Shown: one piece after another, positions 32,750 to 41,046 of the stretch | How positions within the stretch are numbered: the first letter of the stretch is position 1 | Layout: each line of letters opens with the position of its first letter | Assembly: GCA_964586775.1 (NCBI GenBank) | Contig: CAZPJD010000089.1 | Span: 1-61,884 of the forward strand | Reading direction: 5' to 3' | Source of the DNA: JADLEX01 sp964586775 | Lineage (GTDB): Bacteria; Lernaellota; Lernaellaia; JACKCT01 | Length of the DNA: 61,884 nucleotides | The notes under the pieces: model-generated | The model's database searches: none | Seen by the model: only the letters and a program-made list of their open reading frames with translations | What the model was told of the DNA's origin: nothing | Made by a program: the position numbers and the translations under genes

Positions 32750-35725
32750 TCAGCACCCGCAACAGGAGTCGCCGGACGAATCGTCGTCTCCCGGCGCGAC
32801 GCCGCCCGGAACATCATCGTCCGCGTCGTTGTCCGCGTCATCATCATCCGCGTCGTCGTCGGGCGGAACGGTCGTCGTGGTGCTCGACGTGGCCGGCACA
32901 CTCGTGGTCGTTGTTGAACCCGCCGTCGAAGTGGTCGTGGAACTCGTCGTGGTCGCCCCGGTGGAACTGGTGGTTGACGCACCCGTGGTGCTTGTCGTGG
33001 TGACGGTGGTACTGGTCGAGGTGTTCGTCGTCGTCGTCGTCGTGGATCCCGCGGTGGTAGTCGTCGTGCTTCCGCCGGTGGTCGTCGTGGTTGTCGTGGT
33101 TGTTGTTGTCGTGGTCGTGGATTCGAGTAAAAATTCCATCGCGGCGGCCATCACCTGCCGCCGGGCGGTGATGGAGTAAATCGTCTCGAAGGGAAATCCC
33201 AGGTACACGACGCGGAAGATGCCCGTATCGTCCACCACCGCCGCGCCGCCGCCCGACGAGCACGTCCCGCCAACGTACGCCATGTCGGTCGAGCCGCCGC
33301 TTACCGCTTTCACGCAGTCCGGCCAATCCGCCGCGTAAATCTCGTAGTCGTCGTAATCAAACGCGAAGGGCGAGATGCCCGTGAAGATGCCCGACGCGCT
33401 CACCGATCCCGTGCCCGACGAGTCGTTGGTGTAAACCGCGCGCAGATAATCCGTGAAAAACGCGCGGTCGATGGTGTCGCCGAGAGCCCACAGGTCCCAG
33501 CCGATTTCGGACCCACTGACGAAGATCCGCCCGCCCGCTTCGAGGTAGTCCGCAACGAGCAGTTGCTCTTCGGCGTCGAAGGCGTCGTCGCCGAAAGACT
33601 CCTCCCCCGCGATCCACACCACCGCCGGGTAATCCCACAGATCCACGTCGCCGTCCGCCACCGCCTCGTTCGACGCGGAATCGATCTCGTATCCCGCCGC
33701 GAAAAGCGCGTCGGCGTGCGCGATCACGTAGTCGTAGCTGTTCATGCGGTCCAGGTATCCGCGATCGATCGTCCCGCCGCCGTAATACGACTCGGGCACG
33801 TTCATCGTTGCGTCGATACGGTCGAATCCGTTGACGACCAGCACCCGCGTGCCCGTGCCGGTCGAGACGGCGAGCGTCTCGGTCGGGAAGCTCTCGCCGC
33901 CGGCGTTGGTCGCGCTCACCCGCGAGTAGTAGAGCGTGCCGTCGCGCGGCGGCGCGGTGGCCGCGACGGTCACCTGCGTGACGGCGATCGCGTCGGCGAA
34001 GCTCTTGCCGCTGGTGCCGAGATAAAGCCGGTAGCCCGTGGCCGCGTCGCCCGCGAGTCCGCCGCCGTCCGCCGGGGGCGCGGCCCAACTTGCGACGATG
34101 TCCTCGCCGTCGAAGGTCACCGCGAGCGCGTCGGGCGGCTCGGGTAAAAACTTCGGCGTCACGCCATCGCGCGCGGCGAAATAGCGCACGGCCCCCTGAT
34201 ACACCGCGCGGGCGACGAGCTTGCGAAACTCGGGCTCCGCCAGATCGGCGGCGTCCGACGCCGTGTCGTGGAACGCGATCTCGAACAGCGCGCCTGGTGT
34301 CTCGGCGTTGTAACTCGGGTTGATCTCGCCGTACCAATTCGTGTGTTTGCCGCGATCGGTCCATCCGGCGTCCCATCCCGCGCGAATGTCCGCCACGATT
34401 TCGGTGTGGATCCGGTCGCGCAGCGCCGTCGAACCCGCCACACCGTCGAAGGGCGCGTCGTATCCCCCCGACGCGTAGGCGTAGGACTCGGTGCCCGTGC
34501 CGGGGCTGGGCGCGTTGGTGTGCCACGAGATGTAAACGCCATCCTCCCAGCTCTCGTTTTCCCACGCGGCGTACCGCGGCATCGTCGTCACCGTGTTCGT
34601 CGCGCACGTGTCGCAGCCCATGAACGGCGCGAAATAGAGCCCCGACATCTCCCAGCGCGGTTTGCCCGCGTCCTCGTCCGTGCCTCCGCCGAAACGCACC
34701 GCGTCGGCGATCACAAACTTCGACGTGTCCGAGCCCTGATTGGTGAAGACCACGCTGCGCCGCGAGACGGGGTCGCCCGCGCGAAAATAGAACCGACCCA
34801 GATTTCGCCACGTGAAGCCGTCGCGCTGCAGGTTGTGCGTGATTGCGGTGTCGCCATCCGCATGACGCACCGTGATCTTCGCGTCGGTCGCACGGTTCGA
34901 TCCGCCCGTGTACCAGACGGACGCCGTGTAGAGCCCGTCTTCGGCGATCGCGGCGGGGAAGGTCGCCGTGGCGGTGGCCGATCCCGCGACGGCTTTCGCC
35001 AGGTAGTCCGAGCCGTAATAGCCCGGCGTCGAGGTCGAGGTCGTCCACGATCCCGTGAGCGTCACCGACGGATCGGCGTTGTCCACGATCGACATGTTCG
35101 TGTTCAGATCGCGCTCGCGCATCGTGACCACCAGCGCGCCCGCGTTGTGAAAATACGGCACGAGGAATTGCAGCACCGCCTCGGCGTTCGAGAAGTCCTC
35201 GACGAGGCCGTTGGTGTTGCCGCGTTGCGTGATCCAGGAAGACCCATTCAGATACCACCCGTGACCGGGCGACAGGAAAACGCTTTTTCCCGAAAGAAAC
35301 CCCGCCGCCTGCTGCTGCCCGAACCCCGGCGGCCCCGATCTTTCGCGCGGCGCTTCAAAGGGCTTTTTCGGCGGGGGCGGCGGCGCGGCGAACGCGCGGC
35401 CGATGGGCACGTAGGCGCCCGTGTCGCCGAACCGTGCGAAGATACGCACCGGCCGGCCCGTGGCACGGCCCTCGTGCGCGGCGGCGTCGGCGATGGCGTC
35501 GGTGTCATATCGCGCGAGGTCGCGGCTGGCCGACGCCGGCAACGTCGCGTACACCGCCACACCGTCCGCCGTTCGTTCGATTCGGTCGATCCGGGCGCCG
35601 AGGCCGATCAGCAACTCGTCGACGGCCGGCGCGCCTTCCCCATGCGCAACGCCCCCCGGCATGATCGACGCGACGAATAGCGCGACGAGCAAAGTCCACG
35701 CCCGAAACGCCACGACAACGCGCAT
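32750..35725 (-). CDS. Modular exported N-acetylmuramoyl-L-alanine amidase with golvesin insert, Thr-rich stalk and CCGC tail
   Basis: A 991-residue secreted protein. Order: signal peptide (1-29); a proline-rich link; an Amidase_3-like domain starting at FLSPGHGW (His near residue 152); a golvesin-like/xanthan-lyase-like insert (about 222-318, TGSWTTSTSTPGYYGSDYL); the amidase resumes (NAEAVL and MRERD before the insert, ALFEIAFHD near 483 after it); an FN3 domain (about 532-618); and a GATase-like domain (about 625-860, VVWIAGEESFGDD). A threonine-rich stalk (14 consecutive Thr, then S/T/G repeats) and an Asp-rich linker follow, ending in GDSCCGC. The amidase zinc ligands His, Glu and a later His are consistent with peptidoglycan cleavage; the WHTN segment may hold the second His. 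The ATG at 35725 is the first start giving a signal peptide. The stalk and tail suggest display at a distance from the envelope. Confidence 0.85.
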   Translation of the reverse strand: MRVVVAFRAWTLLVALFVASIMPGGVAHGEGAPAVDELLIGLGARIDRIERTADGVAVYATLPASASRDLARYDTDAIADAAAHEGRATGRPVRIFARFGDTGAYVPIGRAFAAPPPPPKKPFEAPRERSGPPGFGQQQAAGFLSGKSVFLSPGHGWYLNGSSWITQRGNTNGLVEDFSNAEAVLQFLVPYFHNAGALVVTMRERDLNTNMSIVDNADPSVTLTGSWTTSTSTPGYYGSDYLAKAVAGSATATATFPAAIAEDGLYTASVWYTGGSNRATDAKITVRHADGDTAITHNLQRDGFTWRNLGRFYFRAGDPVSRRSVVFTNQGSDTSKFVIADAVRFGGGTDEDAGKPRWEMSGLYFAPFMGCDTCATNTVTTMPRYAAWENESWEDGVYISWHTNAPSPGTGTESYAYASGGYDAPFDGVAGSTALRDRIHTEIVADIRAGWDAGWTDRGKHTNWYGEINPSYNAETPGALFEIAFHDTASDAADLAEPEFRKLVARAVYQGAVRYFAARDGVTPKFLPEPPDALAVTFDGEDIVASWAAPPADGGGLAGDAATGYRLYLGTSGKSFADAIAVTQVTVAATAPPRDGTLYYSRVSATNAGGESFPTETLAVSTGTGTRVLVVNGFDRIDATMNVPESYYGGGTIDRGYLDRMNSYDYVIAHADALFAAGYEIDSASNEAVADGDVDLWDYPAVVWIAGEESFGDDAFDAEEQLLVADYLEAGGRIFVSGSEIGWDLWALGDTIDRAFFTDYLRAVYTNDSSGTGSVSASGIFTGISPFAFDYDDYEIYAADWPDCVKAVSGGSTDMAYVGGTCSSGGGAAVVDDTGIFRVVYLGFPFETIYSITARRQVMAAAMEFLLESTTTTTTTTTTTTTTGGSTTTTTAGSTTTTTTNTSTSTTVTTTSTTGASTTSSTGATTTSSTTTSTAGSTTTTSVPATSSTTTTVPPDDDADDDDADNDADDDVPGGVAPGDDDSSGDSCCGC

Positions 35726-35887
35726 GAAACCACCCGAAATCGATGACCCCATTGGACCTGAGAAGCGCCCCGAGCGCAATCGTCCTTGGTCGATGCGCCC
35801 TACCCACCGGGGTGGAATTTCGCTAAGATCGGCCCGCTCGCGCGAAGGGGAATCCCTCTCAATTCGATTCATTTCCGGAGGAATCCG

Positions 35888-37555
35888 ATGGACCTGACCA
35901 AAGTTGCCGAGGCCCGCACCCGGTGGGACCAGAAGGTCGCGAAGGGGCTCGAAAAAAACCCGGAACGGCGAAAGAGCTTTAAATCGACCAGCCACTTCGA
36001 CGTGGACCGGCTCTACACGCCCCAGCAACTGGCCGACGGGTGGGATTACGGCGACCGCCTCGGGTTCCCCGGCGAATATCCCTTTACGCGCGGCGTGCAG
36101 CCGACCATGTATCGCGGCCGGTTCTGGACCATGCGCCAGTACTCGGGATTCGGCGACGCGAAATCGACGAACGAGCGCTATCTGTATTTGCTCTCGCAGG
36201 GACAGACGGGGCTCTCCGTCGCCTTCGATCTGCCGACGCAGATGGGCTACGACTCCGACCACCCCATGGCGCACGGCGAGGTCGGAAAGGTCGGCGTGGC
36301 GATCGCGTCGCTCGAGGACATGGAAACGCTGATGGCCGGCGTGCCGCTCGACAAGGTCAGCACGTCGATGACGATCAACTCCACGGCGGGCATTCTGCTC
36401 GCGTTCTACGTGGCCGTCGCCAAGAAGCAGGGAGTTGACCCCAAGGTCGTCGAGGGGACGATTCAAAACGATCTGCTCAAGGAATACATGGCGCGCGGCA
36501 CCTACATCTATCCGCCCGCCCAGTCGATGCGCGTCATCACCGACATCTTCGCGTGGTGCCAGGACCACGTGCCGAAGTGGAACACGATCTCGATCTCGGG
36601 CTATCACATCCGCGAAGCGGGCTGCACCGCCGCGCAGGAGGTTGCGTTCACGCTGGCCGACGGCATCGCCTACGTCGATGCGGCGGTGAAACGCGGCATG
36701 AACGTCGACGAGTTCGGCGGGCGGCTCTCGTTCTTTTTCAACGCGCACAACAACCTGCTCGAAGAGGTCGCCAAGTTCCGCGCCGCGCGCCGCATCTGGG
36801 CGAAGATCATGAAGGAGCGCTTCGGCTCCACCAATCCCCGCGCGCAGATGCTGCGTTTCCACACGCAGACCGCGGGGTCGATGCTCACGGCGCAGCAGCC
36901 CGACAACAACATCGTGCGCGTCACGCTGCAGGCGCTCGCGGGCGTTTTGGGCGGCACGCAGTCGCTGCACACCAACAGCCGCGACGAGGCCCTCGCCCTG
37001 CCCACCACCGAGTCGGTCACGATCGCGCTGCGTACGCAGCAGATCATCGCCCACGAATCCGGCAGCGCCGACACGGTCGATCCCCTCGCGGGCGGCTACT
37101 ACATCGAGTCGATGACCGACACGATCGAGAAGCAGGCGTGGGAGTACATCGAGCGCATCGACAAGCTCGGCGGCATGGTCGAAGCGATCATGCAGGGATT
37201 CCCGCAGCGCGAGATCCAGAACGCCGCCTATGCGTGGCAGCTCGAGGTCGAGACCGGCGACCGCGTGATCGTGGGCGTGAACAAGTTTCATCAGGACGAG
37301 GCGCCGCCGTCGAACCTGTTGCGCATCGACGAATCGATCGAGCGCGGCCAGCGCGAGCGGCTCGCGGCGCTTCGCGCCCGGCGCGACAACGACGCGGTGA
37401 AAGGCGCCCTCGCGGGGCTCAAGGCGGCGGCGCAGGGAACCGAAAACGTGATGCCGCACATCCTCGCGTCGGTCGAAGCGTACGCCACGCTCGGCGAGAT
37501 CGCCGACACGCTTCGCGAGGTGTTCGGACTCTACGAGGAAGTCATCGTGGTGTGA
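35888..37555 (+). CDS. Methylmalonyl-CoA mutase, large (catalytic) subunit
   Basis: A 555-residue TIM-barrel subunit that, with a separate B12-binding subunit, interconverts methylmalonyl-CoA and succinyl-CoA. Its length shows that the cobalamin domain is not fused; no small subunit is in the window. The residues that separate this enzyme from isobutyryl-CoA mutase are kept: Tyr85 in RQYSGFG and Arg203 in EYMARGTYIYPP. The catalytic His240 is in SGYHIREAG. The C-terminal part includes HTNSRDEALALPT and DPLAGGYY. The ATG at 35888 has a perfect GGAGG site. A nuclease-like gene starts inside its stop codon. It probably serves propionate or odd-chain metabolism. Confidence 0.95.
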   Translation: MDLTKVAEARTRWDQKVAKGLEKNPERRKSFKSTSHFDVDRLYTPQQLADGWDYGDRLGFPGEYPFTRGVQPTMYRGRFWTMRQYSGFGDAKSTNERYLYLLSQGQTGLSVAFDLPTQMGYDSDHPMAHGEVGKVGVAIASLEDMETLMAGVPLDKVSTSMTINSTAGILLAFYVAVAKKQGVDPKVVEGTIQNDLLKEYMARGTYIYPPAQSMRVITDIFAWCQDHVPKWNTISISGYHIREAGCTAAQEVAFTLADGIAYVDAAVKRGMNVDEFGGRLSFFFNAHNNLLEEVAKFRAARRIWAKIMKERFGSTNPRAQMLRFHTQTAGSMLTAQQPDNNIVRVTLQALAGVLGGTQSLHTNSRDEALALPTTESVTIALRTQQIIAHESGSADTVDPLAGGYYIESMTDTIEKQAWEYIERIDKLGGMVEAIMQGFPQREIQNAAYAWQLEVETGDRVIVGVNKFHQDEAPPSNLLRIDESIERGQRERLAALRARRDNDAVKGALAGLKAAAQGTENVMPHILASVEAYATLGEIADTLREVFGLYEEVIVV

Positions 37556-38739
37556 GTTCGTCGAAGCGCTCGGCACAAAGACCGAACAACGGGGCCGAGA
37601 AAAACTTGGCGAGAAAAAGACCGGACGAAGGAGGCGCGAAAGACCGCAACGACGACCGTCGTCGCGCGCGCGGGCGCGTTCGCCCAGATGCGTCATTCCC
37701 CGTCGCGCCGCCGCGCTCGGGAATTCCCGCGGAATACGCGACCGCGCTTGGCGAGATCAAATCGCGGATTCGCGAAGAGCGCCTGCGGGTCGTGCTCTCG
37801 GCGAATTCGGCGATGGTCCTGCTCTATTGGGACATCGGCCGGGTCATTCTCGCGAGGCAGGAAAGCGCGGGTTGGGGAGCGCGGGTCGTCGATCGGCTGT
37901 CCGCGGATCTGCGTGAGGCATTCCCCGACATGTCGGGGCTCTCCACGCGAAATCTCAAATACATGCGGGCGTTCGCCCGTGCCTGGCCGGTTCGGGAAAT
38001 CGTGCAAGAGGCGCTTGCACAAATCACGTGGTATCACAACCTCGCTCTTCTGGAAAAATTGGATAATCCGGAGAGTCGGCTTTGGTACGCGCAAAGGACC
38101 ATCGAATACGGCTGGTCGCGCAATATCCTCGCCATCCAGATCGAGAGTCGGGCACACGAGCGGCAGGGAAAGGCCATTACCAATTTTACATCCGTCCTGC
38201 CGCCACCCGACTCCGACATGGCGAACCAGATCTTCAAAGACCCTTACCTTTTCGATTTCCTTGGCACCGCCGACCCGAGACGGGAGAGCGAGGTCGAGCA
38301 GGCGCTGGTCGACCACGTCCAGCGATTCCTGCTGGAACTTGGCGCCGGTTTCGCATTCGTCGGTCGCCAGGTCCATCTCGAAGTCGGCGACGACGACTTC
38401 GTCATCGACCTTCTTTTTTATCACCTGCGTCTGCGCTGCTACGTCGTGATCGAGCTCAAGGCCGTCCCCTTTGCCCCGGCAGATATTGGCCAGTTGAACC
38501 TCTATCTCTCCGCGACGGACGATCTACTTCGACACCCCGATGACAAGCCGACGATCGGGTTGTTGCTGTGCCGATCGAAAAACAAGCTGGTGGTGGAGTA
38601 CGCTCTTCGCGGGTTGGGGAAACCCATCGGCGTCGCCCAGTGGGAAACCCACATCGTCGAGAAGCTCCCGAAGGAACTGCGGGGCAGCCTGCCCACAGTT
38701 GAGGAATTCGAGGCCGAACTCGGCGGCGAATCCCTCTGA
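37552..38739 (+). CDS. YhcG-family PDDEXK nuclease (DUF1016)
   Basis: About 395 residues. A basic, low-complexity N-terminal extension (residues 1-55) precedes the DUF1016 N-terminal domain (AEYATALGEIKSRI to YNLALLEKL-like wording; GLSTRNLKYMRAFARAWP is the family hallmark). The C-terminal nuclease fold has DDFVIDLLFYHLRLRCYVVIELK (Asp, then Glu-x-Lys) and a downstream Gln in IGQLNLYL. The likely start is GTG 37552, which overlaps the mutase stop as GTGTGA and has GAGGAAG eight bases upstream; a later TTG is possible. YhcG proteins often travel with restriction systems and mobile DNA, yet here it is coupled to a metabolic gene. DNA-cleaving activity is inferred. Confidence 0.85.
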   Translation: MSSSKRSAQRPNNGAEKNLARKRPDEGGAKDRNDDRRRARGRVRPDASFPVAPPRSGIPAEYATALGEIKSRIREERLRVVLSANSAMVLLYWDIGRVILARQESAGWGARVVDRLSADLREAFPDMSGLSTRNLKYMRAFARAWPVREIVQEALAQITWYHNLALLEKLDNPESRLWYAQRTIEYGWSRNILAIQIESRAHERQGKAITNFTSVLPPPDSDMANQIFKDPYLFDFLGTADPRRESEVEQALVDHVQRFLLELGAGFAFVGRQVHLEVGDDDFVIDLLFYHLRLRCYVVIELKAVPFAPADIGQLNLYLSATDDLLRHPDDKPTIGLLLCRSKNKLVVEYALRGLGKPIGVAQWETHIVEKLPKELRGSLPTVEEFEAELGGESL

Positions 38740-38752
38740 CGCGCGCCGCGCC

Positions 38753-39448
38753 CTATCGCTGGCCCGCGATCAGGTGGTCGATGTAGCCCTCGAGCACCTC
38801 GCGGTCGGTGCCGGCGAAGTCGACGAACTCGACGCCGAAGCCCGAATTGCGACCCAGCGCATCGGCCAACTCGCGCGACAGATGATGCACCACGCGACCG
38901 TCGGCGCGCAGCACGCGCATCGTCTCGGGCACGACCACCTCGACGCTGACGAACGCACCCAGCGCCGGCGGCTTGTCGCTGATGACGAAGAGTCCGCCGC
39001 GGCTGATGTCGTCGGTGAACATCTCCAGAAGCTGATTCATGGAACGCACGTTGACGCGATAGACCTTGCGAAAGCGTGGGGTGCGTCGCGGGCCTTCGGG
39101 GGTATCGCTCACCTGACGCACCAGCTCGGGCCACGCGGGCGGCGGGTCGATGAGCTGAATGCCCATGCTGCGCGTGTAGTGCCGTTCGTAAAAGTCCCGC
39201 GCCGCGTCGTCGAGGTGGCCGAGCGACGTCGTCCAACGCACCGTACCCACCGTGCGCAGGTCGTCGGGGTCGGACTCGATTGTCAGGCGCAGCGCCGTAT
39301 TGGTCTCGAATACGAAACGGCTCGCGATCTCCATTCCGCCGAGCGACAGGTTGCGCGTGAAGCCGACCGAGGACGCCTCGTCGGGTCCGAAGGCGACGGG
39401 CACGTGATAGAGGGTGCGCGGATTTTGACGGCGTTCGGCGGAACTCAT
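38753..39448 (-). CDS. Tandem PilZ-domain protein, probable cyclic-di-GMP receptor
   Basis: A 231-residue cytoplasmic protein with two PilZ-like domains. The first begins RRQNPRTLYHVPV and has NLSLGGMEI (residues about 6-100); the second begins RFRKVYRVNV and has DISRGGLFVIS (about 125-228). PilZ domains bind cyclic di-GMP through an RxxxR motif and a D/NxSxxG motif. The second motif is clear in both domains, and the arginine motif is RRQNPR in the first and RTPRFRK in the second. The ATG at 39448 has an AGGAG site eight bases upstream, and the open frame beyond it is not homologous. It converges with the YhcG nuclease gene. It probably links the second messenger to motility, secretion or polysaccharide output; the target is unknown. 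Confidence 0.88.
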   Translation of the reverse strand: MSSAERRQNPRTLYHVPVAFGPDEASSVGFTRNLSLGGMEIASRFVFETNTALRLTIESDPDDLRTVGTVRWTTSLGHLDDAARDFYERHYTRSMGIQLIDPPPAWPELVRQVSDTPEGPRRTPRFRKVYRVNVRSMNQLLEMFTDDISRGGLFVISDKPPALGAFVSVEVVVPETMRVLRADGRVVHHLSRELADALGRNSGFGVEFVDFAGTDREVLEGYIDHLIAGQR

Positions 39449-39523
39449 GACGGCGACTCCTGCGATGAGCCCATCATGGATAACACAAGGTTCCGTCAAA
39501 CCCAAGACCGTCGCGACGGGGAT

Positions 39524-41041
39524 TTACTCGGGCCGAACGCTCGCCAGCGCGCCCGTCAGATCGACCACCGACCACACAAGGCTGACGCCGTATTCCGCGA
39601 GATCGGGATCGAGCTCGATCCCCGGCCAACTCGACACCGCGCGCGCGAAACGCAGTACGTCCGTCGCGCGCGCATCGCCGTCGATGCGCCGCACGGGGAA
39701 GAATGTCATCGAGTCCTCGGGGATGTAGTTTCCGTAGCCCAGCGTGTTCGCACCTAGCGGCGCCGACCAATCCCACGGGCGCGCGATGTGTGCGACGCGC
39801 AGGAACATCGCCCCCCGATAAAGCGACCAGTAGGCGGGGTGCCCTTGCGCCCATTCGGCCCCCGCGTCGGCTGAAGCTCCGCCGGCAATCACCAGAAAAT
39901 CCGTTCCCGGAATGCGCCGGACGGAAAACTCGCCGAGGCCTGGGTCGGGGGTGATGGGCACGGCGCGTTCCAGATCGCCGCGTCGCCAGCAGTCGCCGTC
40001 GTCCGCAACGCCGGTATAAGCGTATCCCGCGAGGCCGGGATATGGCGTGTCGAGGGAGTCCTCGTCGACGTACGCCAAATAGAGCCGGCTTTCGCGATAG
40101 CCGACCTCGCCGTCCGCCGCGCAGAACTCGCCCCACGCGGGATCGGCCTCGTCGAAGCCGATCGTGTTGTCGACCGCGGGTCCCGTTCCGAAAAGCAGGA
40201 ACCCGCGCTCATCGTCCGTCGCGAAGGGCGGAGCGCACTCGGAATCCGCCCACAATTCGTCGGATGCGTCCACGGGAATCGCGGCGATCTGGATGAACTT
40301 CTTCTCGGCGATGGGGCCGACGTAGCGCCAACCACCCGTGTCGAGATCGAACGCCGCGAGATGCGACTGGTCGCACTCGGTGTTGTTGATGTACTTGCCG
40401 TACACGTACCAGATCGTGGATTCGTCGTGCGAGGCGAACGCGCCGGTTGGCACGAAGAACGGAAACTCGACGCCCCGCGTCCGCCATCGGTCGAACTCGA
40501 TGTCGTTGAACAGCCCCGTCGGATCGCCGTTTCCGTCGACGGCCACCTCTTCGGTGACGGACAGGAACGCGCCGTCGTCGTCCGGTCGCACCAGCACCGC
40601 GTCGAGCGACAGATCGCCGTCCTCGTCGATGGCGACCGGCAGTCCGAACGGCGCACCCGTCAATTCCCCGTCGAGCCGCTCCATGGGATGCGTGTCGCCG
40701 AAAAACCACCACGTCTCGCCGCGGGCGCGCACGTTGACGCCCAGATCCGTTCCACCGATCAGCGCGCGCCAGCCGTCGCCCTCGGCGTACGCGAGGCCGT
40801 CGGGGAACACCGCCGTGACGAGCCGCTCCCACGAACGCGCGTAGGGCCGTCCGACCAGCAACTGGGCGCCGAAGTGGCAGATGTCCTCCATGTCCTGCAC
40901 GCCGTTGCCGTCGTAGCACCACTCCTCGAAACCATCCGGATCGTCAGCGTCGAACGGCGGCGACTGCGCGGGTTCGCCCGCGCAAGCGCCGAGCCACGCG
41001 CCGAACACGATGACGAAAAGTCCACGACGAAAACGGGACAT
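39524..41041 (-). CDS. DUF4185-like propeller lipoprotein
   Basis: A 505-residue predicted lipoprotein with lipobox WLGAC (Cys20) and a short acidic linker (FDADDPDGFEEW). The body resembles the DUF4185 family, in which a five-bladed propeller carries the phrase WWFFGDTHP, here at residues about 100-108. Further strands repeat as YVYGKYI, FLLFGTGP, YLAYVDED, FLVIAGGAS and AYWSLYRG. Relatives are secreted and sometimes found with glycan-degrading systems. It starts at ATG 41041, five bases after the DUF4010 stop, so it is the last gene of the nadB run. No catalytic residues can be assigned. Confidence 0.8.
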   Translation of the reverse strand: MSRFRRGLFVIVFGAWLGACAGEPAQSPPFDADDPDGFEEWCYDGNGVQDMEDICHFGAQLLVGRPYARSWERLVTAVFPDGLAYAEGDGWRALIGGTDLGVNVRARGETWWFFGDTHPMERLDGELTGAPFGLPVAIDEDGDLSLDAVLVRPDDDGAFLSVTEEVAVDGNGDPTGLFNDIEFDRWRTRGVEFPFFVPTGAFASHDESTIWYVYGKYINNTECDQSHLAAFDLDTGGWRYVGPIAEKKFIQIAAIPVDASDELWADSECAPPFATDDERGFLLFGTGPAVDNTIGFDEADPAWGEFCAADGEVGYRESRLYLAYVDEDSLDTPYPGLAGYAYTGVADDGDCWRRGDLERAVPITPDPGLGEFSVRRIPGTDFLVIAGGASADAGAEWAQGHPAYWSLYRGAMFLRVAHIARPWDWSAPLGANTLGYGNYIPEDSMTFFPVRRIDGDARATDVLRFARAVSSWPGIELDPDLAEYGVSLVWSVVDLTGALASVRPE

Positions 41042-41046
41042 GGGTT

